Positions 55,340 through 64,000 of a stretch of 64,000 nucleotides of DNA are shown here, one piece after another. The position numbers were made by a program, and so were the translations under genes. The first letter of the stretch is position 1. Each line of letters begins with the position of its first letter. Source of the DNA: Bradyrhizobium centrolobii (lineage in GTDB: Bacteria; Pseudomonadota; Alphaproteobacteria; Rhizobiales; Xanthobacteraceae). The stretch is from contig NZ_LUUB01000063.1 of assembly GCF_001641635.1 (NCBI RefSeq), positions 62,001-126,000 on the forward strand, written 5' to 3'. The notes below the pieces were generated by a model. It was given only the letters and a program-made list of their open reading frames with translations, was not told the DNA's origin and ran no database searches.

Positions 55340-55524
55340 CGGGCGTAAATACCATAGCGTTTTCGAGCGAAATGGTCCCGGTTCGCATGAAGAAAACGCG
55401 TCAAAGGACAACCCTCGTTGCTTGCCGGCGAAGGCCCGGTCGTGATAGGCCGCGAGCGAGATTTCAAGCCGAACAGGAAGCGGATTTTCCGCAGCTCTGC
55501 AATCGGGCAACAGGATCAAAGTGA

Positions 55525-56526
55525 ATGGCTGACGCGAAATATGACGTTCTCGGCATCGGCAACGCGCTGTTCGACGTGCTGGTCAGGACCGATGAGGCTT
55601 TTCTCGCCAAACACGGCATGACCAAGGGCAGCATGTCCCTGATCGACGAGGCGCGTGCTGCGGCCATCTACAAGGACATGGGTCCGGCGACCGAGGTCTC
55701 GGGCGGCTCGGCCGCCAACACCATTGTCGGCGTGGGGAGCCTGGGGGCGCGGGCGGCCTATGTCGGCAAGGTCAAGGACGACCAGATCGGCAATCTCTAT
55801 GTGCATGACATCCGCGCCGTCGGTGTCGCCTTCAATACGCCTGCCGCGAAGGACGGTCCGGCCACCGGCTGCTCCTACATCCTGGTGACGGGTGACGGCG
55901 AGCGCACCATGAATACCTATCTCGGCGCCGCGCAGGACCTGTCGCCTGCCGACATCGATCCGGCCGAGATTGCTGCTGCCGGCATCGTCTATCTCGAGGG
56001 CTATCTCTGGGACCCCAAGAACGCCAAGGACGCCTTCGTCAAGGCCGCCAAGATCGCCCATGATGCAAAGCGCAAGGTGGCGCTGACACTGTCGGATTCG
56101 TTCTGCGTCGATCGCTACCGCGACGAATTCCTGGCCTTGATGCGCAACGGCACCGCCGACATCGTATTCGCCAACGAGTCCGAGCTGCATTCGCTCTACA
56201 TGACCTCGGATTTCGACACCGCGCTCAAGCAGCTGCGCAACGACGTCAAGCTCGGCGTCGTCACCCGCAGCGAGAAGGGCTGCGTGGTGGTCTCGCCGGA
56301 AGATGCTATCGCGGCGCCTGCCTTCCCCGTCGCCAAGATGGTCGACACCACCGGCGCCGGCGATCTTTTCGCCGCCGGCTTCCTGTTCGGTCTCGCGCGC
56401 GAGCTGCCCTACAAGCAGTGCGGTGAGCTCGGCGCGCTCGCCGCCGCCGAAGTGATCCAGCACATCGGCGCGCGGCCGCAGGTATCGCTGAAGGAGCTCG
56501 CCCAGCAGCGCGGGCTGGCGGTGTAG
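55525..56526 (+). CDS. PfkB-family kinase (adenosine-kinase type)
   Basis: 333-residue sugar/nucleoside kinase. The N-terminal block VLGIGNALFDVLVRTDE, the GGSAANTIVGVGSLGARAAYVG substrate region and the catalytic DTTGAGDLFAAGFLFGL (with Asp as base) place it in PfkB, most like bacterial adenosine kinases. Substrate assignment is by family resemblance; ribokinase-like sugar kinases also share these motifs. It is divergent from murJ. Confidence 0.9.
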   Translation: MADAKYDVLGIGNALFDVLVRTDEAFLAKHGMTKGSMSLIDEARAAAIYKDMGPATEVSGGSAANTIVGVGSLGARAAYVGKVKDDQIGNLYVHDIRAVGVAFNTPAAKDGPATGCSYILVTGDGERTMNTYLGAAQDLSPADIDPAEIAAAGIVYLEGYLWDPKNAKDAFVKAAKIAHDAKRKVALTLSDSFCVDRYRDEFLALMRNGTADIVFANESELHSLYMTSDFDTALKQLRNDVKLGVVTRSEKGCVVVSPEDAIAAPAFPVAKMVDTTGAGDLFAAGFLFGLARELPYKQCGELGALAAAEVIQHIGARPQVSLKELAQQRGLAV

Positions 56527-56550
56527 CGCGAGCTCGCCTGATTCTCCGCT

Positions 56551-56652
56551 GTCATCGCCCGACTTGATCGGGCGATCCAGAATTCCAGAGACGGCGGTAG
56601 AATACGGACAAGCCGCGGCGTACTGGATTCCCCGCTTTCGCGGGGAATGACA
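56551..56652. repeat. Palindromic intergenic repeat (family C)
   Basis: GTCATCGCCCGA-CTTGA-TCGGGCGAT is a hairpin at the left end, GATTCCCCGCTTTCGCGGGGAA at the right end, and the element ends in ATGAC. GCCGCGGCGTACTGGA (about 56612-56627) is shared, inverted, with 21971-21988. Confidence 0.7.
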
Positions 56653-56737
56653 CCTCCGTTGGGGCGATGCTGGCACTCTGAACGAACATGGTCGGGACGA
56701 GCCCGGCCATGACGCTTGCTGAGAGTTCAACCCTCTC

Positions 56738-57931
56738 CTACGCCGCCCTTTGCCCGCTTCCCACATCCAGCCCGGCATACACGCCAAGCTCGAAGCCCGC
56801 AAAGGCCTCCAGGCACTTCGCGTCGAAGAACGGCAACACCTGCATCAGGATCACGCCGGAAACATCGCGCGCCGGGTCGATCCAGAAATAGGTGTTGGCG
56901 AGACCAGCCCAGGCGAGGCTGCCGGCGCTGCGGCCTTCCGGCGTCTTGGCGGTGTTGATCAGGAAGGAGAGCCCCCACTTCTTCACGATGTCGGGGAAGA
57001 GATCGACGTCGTTGGTGTATATCGGCGCCACCGTCGTCATCTTGCCAATCGTGAGATCGCCGATGTGGTTCTCGCCCATCAGCGCGACCGTCTCGGGCTT
57101 CAGCAGCTGGTTGCCGTTGCCGCGGCCCTTGTTGAGGATCATCTGGGTGAACCTGATGTAGTCGCCGGCAGTGCCGTAAAGGCCGCCGCCGCCCATGTGG
57201 AATTCCGGATTCTGTTCGATCTCGAACGGGATCGGCGCCAGCGATCCATCCTCGCCGCGTGCATGTGTGGCGACCAGCCGCTGGCGCATGTTGTCGGTGA
57301 TCTTGAAGCCGGTGTCGTTCATGCCGAGCGGTGCGAATATGTGATCGCGCAGATAGGCATCGAGACGCCTGCCGCTCACCGCCTCGACCGCCTTGCCGAC
57401 GAAGTCGATGTTGATGCCATATTCCCAGCGCGTACCGGGATCGGACATGATCGGCGTCTTCAGCGCGACGTTCTGGCAGGAGAAGATGTTCGGGGTTCCG
57501 GTCTTCTCCAGATATTGCGCGCAGTCGCCGTTCCACACGTTGTAGGCAAAACCGGCGGTATGGGTCATGAGCTGGCGCAGGGTGATCGCTCCCTTCGCCG
57601 GCCGCAGCTGCGGCTCGCCCTTGGCGTCAAAACCTTCGAGCACTTGCGGACTGGCGAGATCGGGCAACACCTCACTGATCGGCGCGTCCAGCGATAGCTT
57701 GCCCTGCTCGACCAGTTGCATCGCGCCTGCGGTCGTCACCGCCTTCGTCATCGATGCGATCCAGAACACACTGTCCAATGTCATCGCGTCGGGCTTGGAC
57801 AGGTCGCGCTTGCCGAACGCGCCCTGATAGATCACGTCGTTGCCGCTCGCGGCGATGGCAACGACGCCGGGAATCTCCTTGGCGTCGCTCTTCTGGCGCA
57901 GAATCTCGTCGATCTGGGCTTGGCTTTGCAT
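56738..57931 (-). CDS. Serine hydrolase, beta-lactamase/esterase family
   Basis: 397-residue class-C beta-lactamase-like hydrolase. The SxxK motif is in WIASMTKAVTTAGA. The Tyr of the YxN box lies in WEYGINIDFVG, and HMGGGGLYGTAGDYIRF holds the third region. No signal peptide is visible, so it is likely a cytoplasmic esterase rather than an antibiotic-degrading enzyme. The start at 57931 is chosen because GGAGG lies 10 nt upstream. It is divergent from a small plus-strand gene. Confidence 0.88.
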   Translation of the reverse strand: MQSQAQIDEILRQKSDAKEIPGVVAIAASGNDVIYQGAFGKRDLSKPDAMTLDSVFWIASMTKAVTTAGAMQLVEQGKLSLDAPISEVLPDLASPQVLEGFDAKGEPQLRPAKGAITLRQLMTHTAGFAYNVWNGDCAQYLEKTGTPNIFSCQNVALKTPIMSDPGTRWEYGINIDFVGKAVEAVSGRRLDAYLRDHIFAPLGMNDTGFKITDNMRQRLVATHARGEDGSLAPIPFEIEQNPEFHMGGGGLYGTAGDYIRFTQMILNKGRGNGNQLLKPETVALMGENHIGDLTIGKMTTVAPIYTNDVDLFPDIVKKWGLSFLINTAKTPEGRSAGSLAWAGLANTYFWIDPARDVSGVILMQVLPFFDAKCLEAFAGFELGVYAGLDVGSGQRAA

Positions 57932-58277
57932 CCGCGTTTCCTCCGATTTGATTATTGTTGGAAGTGCTCGATTGTCCTCCTGCAGGTCGCGTGCGGCAAG
58001 CGTCTCAACCTTCGCGCAGGTCGCGATGTCGTGACTTGACGACGAGCGTCCTGCGCAGGACGACAACGAGACCGAACTGCAACAAGTCGTCACAATCTGC
58101 GGTGGATGGCCGCACTTCGCCGTGACCCCGCAAGGGCCCAGGCGATATGTTTCGAGAGTTTCGAAGCACTTGAAACATTTTGTGCGCTGCGACGTTCGGC
58201 TCAGGGCCGGACCGATGCGGCCGAAGTTAAGACTTGATGCAAATGTTGGCGGCGAAGAGGCCGCGAGGGGACTTGAG
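57932..58277. other. Divergent intergenic region
   Basis: 346 nt between the serine hydrolase and the small plus-strand gene. Open frames here lack protein features. Near 58149-58164 GTTTCGA occurs twice, 9 nt apart, with GAAAC closer to the plus-strand gene; this is not clearly an operator. Confidence 0.45.
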
Positions 58278-58598
58278 ATGATTTCGACCTGGAGCGAATG
58301 GAAGCGCTATCCCCGTCACGGACGGGGCGAGAACCTGGAGGCGCCGATTTCGCCCGGCATTTACGAGGTCCGGATCGCCGGCACCGGTGCGCTCTATTCC
58401 TTCGGCGCGGTCGACAACGTCGCGCAGGCGCTCGCGCTGCTGCCGGTCGGCTCGAAGTCCTGGTTCGGCCGCCGCGATACCACGGACGTGCCCGACCTCG
58501 AATATCGGACCTGCGCGACCTCCTCCAAGGCCGACGCCAAGGCCGCGGCCGAGCGCATGATCGGGCGGCGCGAGACCTATATGAGCGGCGCGGCCTAA
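58278..58598 (+). CDS. Small conserved hypothetical protein (106 aa)
   Basis: I do not recognise a named family. The protein starts MISTWSEWKRYPRHGRGENL with GAGGGG upstream of the ATG. The middle (ISPGIYEVRIAGTGALYSFG) could be a strand-rich domain. The C-terminal half is charged and helical (TSSKADAKAAAERMIGRR). No signal peptide, membrane segment or metal-binding motif is seen. Coding looks real: good ribosome site, codon use like its neighbours, and no strong frame on the other strand. Located between a serine hydrolase and gabD. Confidence 0.6.
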   Translation: MISTWSEWKRYPRHGRGENLEAPISPGIYEVRIAGTGALYSFGAVDNVAQALALLPVGSKSWFGRRDTTDVPDLEYRTCATSSKADAKAAAERMIGRRETYMSGAA

Positions 58599-58642
58599 AA
58601 GGGGCGGGATCAATTGAGCTGCTTCTGCGCTCACGATGCCAA

Positions 58643-58769
58643 ACCTCTCCCGTAGGGAGAGGTCGCGCCGAAGGCGCGGGTGAGGGGTTACACTCTCTCG
58701 TGGGACCTGAACCCCCTCACCCGATTTGCTGCGCAAATCGACCTCTCCCCGCCGGGGAGAGGTGAAGAG
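58643..58769. repeat. Palindromic intergenic repeat (family A)
   Basis: ACCTCTCCCGTAGGGAGAGG and CTCTCCCCGCCGGGGAGAGG at the ends are inverted; GATTTGCTGCGCAAATC inside is a palindrome. More than 80 nt matches 27380-27475 almost exactly. It lies between two plus-strand genes. Confidence 0.8.
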
Positions 58770-58923
58770 ACTCGCGGCCCAATCCACTCAGGCAAAATCA
58801 TCCCGCGTAGGTTTCGCGCGGCCCCCAACTTAGCTCCAAGCAGATGTGCGTTGCGGGGCGGTGCATTGTGCGCCGCCAGTCCCTATATTCCGGGCCAATC
58901 CGATCGTCCCAAGGAGCAACGCC

Positions 58924-60417
58924 ATGACCCCGACCGCCGCCGCACGCGCCTCGCAAGCCACCTCCACCCTGCGCGACCGGTTGAAGGACCCTTCGCTCCT
59001 GAAGGAGGCCTGCTACATCGATGGCGCCTGGGTCGGCTCGCCGGTCTTTGCCGTCAACAATCCTGCGACCGGCGTCGAGCTTGCAAAAATCCCTCAGCTC
59101 TCCGCGGACGACGCCACCAAGGCCGTTGAAGCCGCCGAGCGCGCGTTCCCGGCCTGGGCCAAGCACACCGCCAAGCAGCGCTCCAACATCTTGCGCAAAT
59201 GGTACGAGCTGATCGCCGCCAACCGCGAGGATCTTGCGCTGATCCTCACCTCCGAGCAGGGCAAGCCGCTCAGTGAGGCGCTCGGCGAGGTCGATATCGG
59301 CGGCGCCTATGTGGAGTTCTTCGCGGAAGAGGCCAGGCGCGTCTATGGCGAGACCATTCCGACGCAGCGTCCTGACGCGCGGCTGCTCGCGATCAAGCAG
59401 CCGATCGGCGTCTGCGGCGCGATCACGCCCTGGAACTTCCCGAACTCGATGATCACGCGCAAAGTCTCGCCGGCGTTAGCTGCCGGCTGCACCGTGGTGC
59501 TGAAGCCCGCCAACGAAACGCCGCTGTCGGCACTCGCGCTCGCTGCGCTCGCCGAGAAGGCCGGCGTGCCCAAGGGCGTGTTCAACATCATCACGGGTGA
59601 CGCGTCGCCGATCGGCAAGGTGCTGTGCGAGCATCCGGCGGTGCGCTTCGTCGGCTTCACCGGCTCGACCGCTGTCGGCAAGATTCTTTATCAGCAGGCC
59701 TCCGTCGGCGTGAAGAGACTTGGCCTGGAGCTCGGCGGCAATGCGCCGTTCGTTGTGTTCGACGACGCCGATATCGACGCGGCGGTCGAAGGCGCGATCG
59801 TCTCGAAGTATCGCAACATGGGCCAGACCTGCGTCTGCGCCAATCGCCTCTACGCCCAGGACAAGATCTACGACGAATTCGTGCAGAAGCTGTCGAAGAA
59901 AGTCGCCACGATGAAGATCGGCGATGGCACCGAGAGCGGCGTCACGCAGGGCCCGCTGATCAACATGAAAGCGGTCGACAAGGTCGAGCGTCACATCGCG
60001 GACGCGGTGAAGCGCGGCGCCAAGGTCGTCACCGGCGGCAAGCGCAGCGCGCTCGGGCGCTCCTTCTTCGAGCCGACCGTGCTGTCCGACGTCAAGCCGG
60101 ACTCGCTGGTGTCGCAGGAGGAAACCTTCGGCCCGCTCGCGCCGGTGATCCGCTTCAAGGACGAGGCCGACGTCATTGCGATGTGCAACGCCTCGCCGTT
60201 TGGCCTGGCCTCCTACTTCTATTCCCGCGATCTCGGCCGCGTCTGGCGCGTCGCCGAGGCGCTGGAATCCGGCATGGTCGGCGTCAACACCGGCCTGATC
60301 ACCACGGAGGTCGCGCCCTTTGGCGGCGTCAAGGAAAGCGGCCTGGGGCGCGAAGGCTCGCATCACGGCATGGAAGAATACGTCGAGATCAAATACGTGA
60401 TGATGGCGGGGGTGTAG
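58924..60417 (+). CDS. gabD: Succinate-semialdehyde dehydrogenase
   Basis: 497-residue NADP-preferring aldehyde dehydrogenase of the GabD type, oxidising succinate semialdehyde to succinate at the end of GABA breakdown. The catalytic Asn is in TPWNFPNSM, Glu in LELGGNAPFV and Cys in GQTCVCANRLYAQ; the neighbouring second Cys is characteristic of the SSADH redox switch. GFTGSTAVGKIL and PFGGVKESGLGREGS are typical. AAGGAG precedes the ATG. No GABA transaminase gene is visible in the window. Confidence 0.93.
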   Translation: MTPTAAARASQATSTLRDRLKDPSLLKEACYIDGAWVGSPVFAVNNPATGVELAKIPQLSADDATKAVEAAERAFPAWAKHTAKQRSNILRKWYELIAANREDLALILTSEQGKPLSEALGEVDIGGAYVEFFAEEARRVYGETIPTQRPDARLLAIKQPIGVCGAITPWNFPNSMITRKVSPALAAGCTVVLKPANETPLSALALAALAEKAGVPKGVFNIITGDASPIGKVLCEHPAVRFVGFTGSTAVGKILYQQASVGVKRLGLELGGNAPFVVFDDADIDAAVEGAIVSKYRNMGQTCVCANRLYAQDKIYDEFVQKLSKKVATMKIGDGTESGVTQGPLINMKAVDKVERHIADAVKRGAKVVTGGKRSALGRSFFEPTVLSDVKPDSLVSQEETFGPLAPVIRFKDEADVIAMCNASPFGLASYFYSRDLGRVWRVAEALESGMVGVNTGLITTEVAPFGGVKESGLGREGSHHGMEEYVEIKYVMMAGV

Positions 60418-60435
60418 GGCGTCGGATCACCGCAC

Positions 60436-60576
60436 GTCGTCCTGGACAAGCGCAGCGAAGCGGAGCGCAGATCCAGGACCCATAGCCACAGGACGTGGTT
60501 TGGCGAAGACTCCTGGTTATCAGCTCGCGCCAAACCACTCCCTGGGGTTATGGGTCCTGGCTTTCGCCAGGACGAC
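60436..60576. repeat. Intergenic repeat with inverted ends (family D)
   Basis: GTCGTCCTGG (60436-60445) and CCAGGACGAC (60567-60576) are exact inverted copies, and CCAGGACCCATA/TATGGGTCCTGG nests inside. GGTTTGGCGAAGAC in the middle recurs in the copy at 63856-64000. It lies between convergent gabD and the sulP gene. Confidence 0.7.
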
Positions 60577-60618
60577 ATCGGATTTGCGGCGCGCTAATTC
60601 CGCTACGCAACTGCGCAT

Positions 60619-62835
60619 TCACCGCCTTAGCACCGCAATCGTCCTGTTCGCAAAGCTCAGCCGCTCGGCCATGACCGACACGAAATAGGTCAGGAGTTTG
60701 TGGCTGAGATCGGGGTCTTCGTCCCTGATCGCATCGAACTGGTGCGTGTTCAGCACGTAGAGCACGCTCGCGACTTCCGCCTGGATGGTAGCGCTGCGCG
60801 GCGTGTGCGCCACCAGGCCCATCTCGCCGATCGTGGTGTAGCGTCCGAGGCTGCGCACGCGGGTGGTCCGGTCATCCTCGGCCGGGACCATGATGCCGAC
60901 GCGTCCGTCGAGGATGAAGTGCATGGAATCGGCGGGGTCGCCGGCGTTCACGATGACCTCGCCGGCCTCGACCTCGAGGCGCTGGCAGCGGCGGATCAGC
61001 TCGTCGGCGTCGCGCTCGCTGTCGAGAATCCCTGCGAACCAGTCCCGCAAACTGGCCTCTTCCTGCGTCAGCCCCTGATGTTGCGAGATGATCTCGTTCT
61101 CGCACCACTCCAGCGCATGATCGAGCTCGGGAATGATGGTGACGCCTTCGCCGATGAAGTCGCTGGACCGCAGCACCTTCTCGGCCGCGGCCGACAGGTG
61201 CACCAGGATCAGCTCGACGCCGAGATCGCGCGCGCTGCGCTTGATCTGGGCGAAGCTGTAGGCGGCTGACGAGTCGACGCCGGTCACGAGCTTGAAGTCG
61301 AACAGCAGATAGCGGCACTCCGGCCGCTTCTGCAGCAGTTGCTTGACGTGCTGATAGAGCCGGTTGGCGGAGCCGAAGAACAAATAGCTCTGCAGGTTCA
61401 GGCCCTGGATCTTGCCGCCATGGGCGAGCAGAACCTCCTGATCGTCGCGCGAGCGGTCGAGCGAAGAGCGATATTCGGAGCCGTCAAAACTGTATTTGAT
61501 CGACTCCACCCGCGCCGCGCTGAACGCGAATGTCGCGCAGCCGATGATCACCCCGATCAGGATGCCCGGCACGAAACCCCAGGCGACGATGATGACGATG
61601 ATGGCAATCAGCGACAGATATTCGAGCTTCGACAGCCGCTTGCGCGACTCGATGATCCATTTGTGGAGCTGGTCGGCGCCCAGATACAGCAGCAGGCCGC
61701 CGAGCACGAATTTCGGCATGAAGCCGAGCAGGTCGGGCGCGACGGCGAGCATCAGCAGCGATATCGCTGCGACGGTGAGCCCGGAGATGCGTCCCCGGCC
61801 GCCGCTGCTGAAATTGAGGATCGAGCGGCTGACCGAAATGCAGCCGGCATAGCCGCCGAGCGCGCCGCTCAGGATGTTGGCGGCGCCCGTGACGTTCAGC
61901 TCGCGCTCCAGATTGGCCTCGCGATGCACGGCGACCTCGATACCCGTGGTGCCGAACAGCGCGCTGGAGGCCGTGACAAAGATGACGGCGACGAGGTTGC
62001 CGAGCAGGTCCGGCACGGCGAACCAGGGATAGTGGACGAAACCGTCGGTATGCCAGGGCAGCATGAAGGCCGCCGGCGGTGGAGGCTGGAAGGTCCAGCC
62101 TAGGCTGCGCGCTTCCTCCGGCGAGACGCCGGCGATCCAGAACGCCACGTGGGCGGTGAGCATGCCGCCGACCAGGATGATCGGCAGTCCGAACGGGCTG
62201 CGCGAGCGATGCCAGGTCAGGTACAGCACCAGCGCCATCGCGCAGGCCGCGGCCAGCTCCGACAACGTGATGCCGCTGGTGAAGTGCAACAGCGTCCCGA
62301 GCTGCACCGGATGACCGGCGATCACCCGGATCGCGCCCATGACGATCAGAAGTCCGGTGGCGCCAAGGAAGCCGCCGACCACGGGATAAGGCACGTAGCG
62401 GATCGCCCGGCCCATCCGCGTCAGTCCCAGTCCGCACAGGGTGACACCCGTCAGAATGGTCGACAGGCCGAGCGTGATCAGGACGGGCGAGAGCAGTGGC
62501 GTCGACAGATTCGCCGCCTCGATATGCTCGACCAGCGAAGCGGCGAGAATTCCCGTCACCGCGGCGGTCGAGCTGTCAGGCGCGGCGACCGCGAAGGGCA
62601 GCGAGCTTCCGAACGCGACGACGGCCGCCAGCACGGCGGAGCTGATGAAGGTCGCGGCGATCCCGTAGGACAGGTAGGGCGACAGCGGGCCTGCGAAGAT
62701 CAGCAGCGCGTAAGAGAGGCCAAAGGTGACTGTCAGGACGCTCGCGGCGCTTCCCCCCAGTATATCATTCAGCGTACGCTTGAGAGCCGGGCTAGATCGC
62801 GGAACCGGACTGTAAGTAATTGCTGGATCTGTCAC
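60619..62835 (-). CDS. SulP-family anion transporter with STAS and cyclic-nucleotide domains
   Basis: 738-residue membrane transporter. About ten hydrophobic helices fill residues 25-430, with the SulP marks GSSLPFAVAAPDSSTAAVTG and VTGAANILSGALGGYAG. A STAS domain (about 470-560; DFKLVTGVDSSAAYSFAQIK) follows, with the phosphorylatable Ser region D-S-S. A cyclic-nucleotide-binding domain ends the protein (about 610-720; GEVIVNAGDPADSMHFILDG and TIGEMGLVAHTPRSATI). Sulfate, bicarbonate and other anions are all possible substrates. It should respond to a cyclic nucleotide, which is uncommon in this family. Confidence 0.9.
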   Translation of the reverse strand: MTDPAITYSPVPRSSPALKRTLNDILGGSAASVLTVTFGLSYALLIFAGPLSPYLSYGIAATFISSAVLAAVVAFGSSLPFAVAAPDSSTAAVTGILAASLVEHIEAANLSTPLLSPVLITLGLSTILTGVTLCGLGLTRMGRAIRYVPYPVVGGFLGATGLLIVMGAIRVIAGHPVQLGTLLHFTSGITLSELAAACAMALVLYLTWHRSRSPFGLPIILVGGMLTAHVAFWIAGVSPEEARSLGWTFQPPPPAAFMLPWHTDGFVHYPWFAVPDLLGNLVAVIFVTASSALFGTTGIEVAVHREANLERELNVTGAANILSGALGGYAGCISVSRSILNFSSGGRGRISGLTVAAISLLMLAVAPDLLGFMPKFVLGGLLLYLGADQLHKWIIESRKRLSKLEYLSLIAIIVIIVAWGFVPGILIGVIIGCATFAFSAARVESIKYSFDGSEYRSSLDRSRDDQEVLLAHGGKIQGLNLQSYLFFGSANRLYQHVKQLLQKRPECRYLLFDFKLVTGVDSSAAYSFAQIKRSARDLGVELILVHLSAAAEKVLRSSDFIGEGVTIIPELDHALEWCENEIISQHQGLTQEEASLRDWFAGILDSERDADELIRRCQRLEVEAGEVIVNAGDPADSMHFILDGRVGIMVPAEDDRTTRVRSLGRYTTIGEMGLVAHTPRSATIQAEVASVLYVLNTHQFDAIRDEDPDLSHKLLTYFVSVMAERLSFANRTIAVLRR

Positions 62836-62949
62836 GCCCTTGCGCTCGCCCTGAAAATTCCCGTCTGAGACGTAGACGACTTCGAAGCTAGCGCAACAGA
62901 ATTCTTCCGGTTGTGAAATTTCCGACAGTTCTTCGCGAAATCGTTCGCC

Positions 62950-63762
62950 TCAATCGGCCTTGCCGGAGACCTCCGCGCCGAACGCGCCGTGCCGTCCCGC
63001 GCCCGATGCGAAGCGGGTCGCGCCCGACAGCGTCTCGCCGGAGGCGATGACGTTCAGCCCGCCGCGCATCTCGTTCCTGATCGCCTCTTCTTCCCCCATA
63101 TCCCATTGCTGGAGCGCAGAAAGCCGGTCGGCGCGGAGGCAAGTCTGCGGGAAGCGCGCGATCTCCTTGGCAAGCTGGACCGCATGCGCGCGCGCCTCGC
63201 CCTTCGGCACGAGGCGGTTGGCGAGCCCCATGCGCAACGCCTCCGCGCCGCCGACCGGACGGCCGGTGAGGATGAGATCCATGGCGTGTGAATGGCCAAT
63301 CATGCGCGGCAGGCGGATGGTGCCGAGATCGATCAGCGGCACGCCGAATCGGCGGCAGAAGATCCCGAAGGTCGCGTCCTCCGCGACCACGCGCATATCG
63401 GCGAACAGCGCAAGCTCCATGCCGCCCGCGACCGCGTAACCCTCGACGGCCGCGATCACCGGCTTGGAGAGCCGCAGCCGGCTCGGCCCCATCGGCGCGA
63501 TCGTGCCGTGACCGCCGATCTCGCGCATCTTCTCGCGATCGCCCTTCGCGACTGCCTTCAGATCCGCGCCCGCGCAGAAATGCCCCTGCGTGCCGGTGAA
63601 CACCGCAACCGACGCCTCGTTGTCGGCGTCGAAGGCGAGGAATGCATCATAGAGCTTGCGCGCGGTGGCGCCATCGACGGCGTTGCGACAATGCGGCCGG
63701 TTGATGGAGATAATGGTGACGGGACCATCGCGCTCGACCAGCACGGCGTTGGGTTCGGACAT
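62950..63762 (-). CDS. Enoyl-CoA hydratase/isomerase (crotonase) family protein
   Basis: 270-residue crotonase-fold enzyme. The oxyanion-hole segment FTGTQGHFCAGADLKAVA and the second oxyanion Gly region VIAAVEGYAVAGGMELALFA are intact. The catalytic Glu/Asp positions are in the latter (EGYAVAGG) and in FCRRFGVPLIDLGTI, where the usual second Glu is replaced by Val/Pro-Leu-Ile, so the exact reaction is uncertain. GGGAGAG precedes the ATG. Next to the SulP gene but not clearly in one operon. Confidence 0.88.
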   Translation of the reverse strand: MSEPNAVLVERDGPVTIISINRPHCRNAVDGATARKLYDAFLAFDADNEASVAVFTGTQGHFCAGADLKAVAKGDREKMREIGGHGTIAPMGPSRLRLSKPVIAAVEGYAVAGGMELALFADMRVVAEDATFGIFCRRFGVPLIDLGTIRLPRMIGHSHAMDLILTGRPVGGAEALRMGLANRLVPKGEARAHAVQLAKEIARFPQTCLRADRLSALQQWDMGEEEAIRNEMRGGLNVIASGETLSGATRFASGAGRHGAFGAEVSGKAD

Positions 63763-63855
63763 GGGCGCTCTCCCTGATGTTTTGCAGGGAGTTTTGCACT
63801 GAGGCGCTACACGAGCAATGCTTGGAAGAGGCAAAGCGCCCGCCACATCCTCGGT

Positions 63856-64000
63856 GTCGTCCCGGCGAAGGCCGGGACCTCCGCGCGAGCGCTTGCGCTC
63901 GTCGCGATAACCCCAGGGAGTAGTTTGGCGAAGACGCGTCGTTCGGTACACCGATCATCCGCGATCGATAGACCTCGCGGTGTGGGTCCCGGCCTTCGCC
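63856..64000. repeat. Intergenic repeat (family D), cut by window end
   Basis: Begins GTCGTCCCGGCGAAGGCCGGGAC, a hairpin. AGTTTGGCGAAGAC is shared with 60436-60576, and the window ends in GGGTCCCGGCCTTCGCC, the start of the inverted end. The right terminus lies outside the window. Confidence 0.65.

Overview
The window is a GC-rich chromosomal segment of an alphaproteobacterium in the order Hyphomicrobiales, most likely Bradyrhizobium or a very close relative. The evidence is gene content and family detail: an Irr protein with a GCPW heme-regulatory motif and an HHH motif, a Fur of the alphaproteobacterial type, a DivL-type kinase with Tyr in place of the phospho-accepting His, OxyR divergent from katG, fabA-fabB-fabI, and several families of palindromic intergenic repeats typical of Bradyrhizobium. 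No rRNA, tRNA, prophage, insertion sequence or CRISPR array was found. Almost everything is core chromosome.

Layout. 1-7.4 kb (minus strand): ubiE-ubiB-coaBC-dut-divL-tsaE, mostly joined by 4-nt overlaps. They cover ubiquinone and coenzyme A synthesis, dUTP removal, cell-cycle signalling and tRNA t6A synthesis. CoaBC carries a FitA-like ribbon-helix-helix DNA-binding domain at its N terminus, and two near-perfect inverted repeats lie just before its start codon. 7.4-19 kb: mutM, an orphan ParA ATPase, gamma-glutamyltransferase, an aldehyde dehydrogenase, an exported trypsin-like protein lacking the catalytic His, a MoeB/ThiF-type enzyme, an aldo/keto reductase divergent from a LysR regulator, a 2-hydroxyacid dehydrogenase and an SH3 protein. 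19-27.3 kb: irr divergent from fabABI, GST and GNAT genes, then oxyR divergent from katG; this is an iron and oxidative-stress block.

27.5-38 kb (minus strand): the translation/RNA operon rimP-nusA-ylxR-infB-rbfA-truB-rpsO-pnp. Its spacers hold conspicuous RNA hairpins: a terminator-like hairpin in the rimP leader, two perfect stem-loops between infB and rbfA, a terminator after rpsO and a 74-nt stem-loop before pnp. 38.3-39.4 kb: a DUF2336 gene on the plus strand. 39.4-50.4 kb (minus strand): tsaB-rimI-fur, then a HAD phosphatase-miaB-phoH-ybeY-corC-lnt-XRE regulator-M20 peptidase-trmB.

50.4-64 kb: remains of a chemoreceptor gene, an NfuA-like Fe-S protein, a universal stress protein, trpS, murJ, an adenosine-kinase-like PfkB gene, a serine hydrolase, a small conserved gene, gabD, a SulP-STAS-cyclic-nucleotide transporter and an enoyl-CoA hydratase, separated by palindromic repeats.

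The most unusual item is the DNA-binding-domain/CoaBC fusion with a candidate operator at its own promoter. It suggests that an enzyme of coenzyme A synthesis may regulate its own gene. All functions are read from sequence alone and no database search was run.
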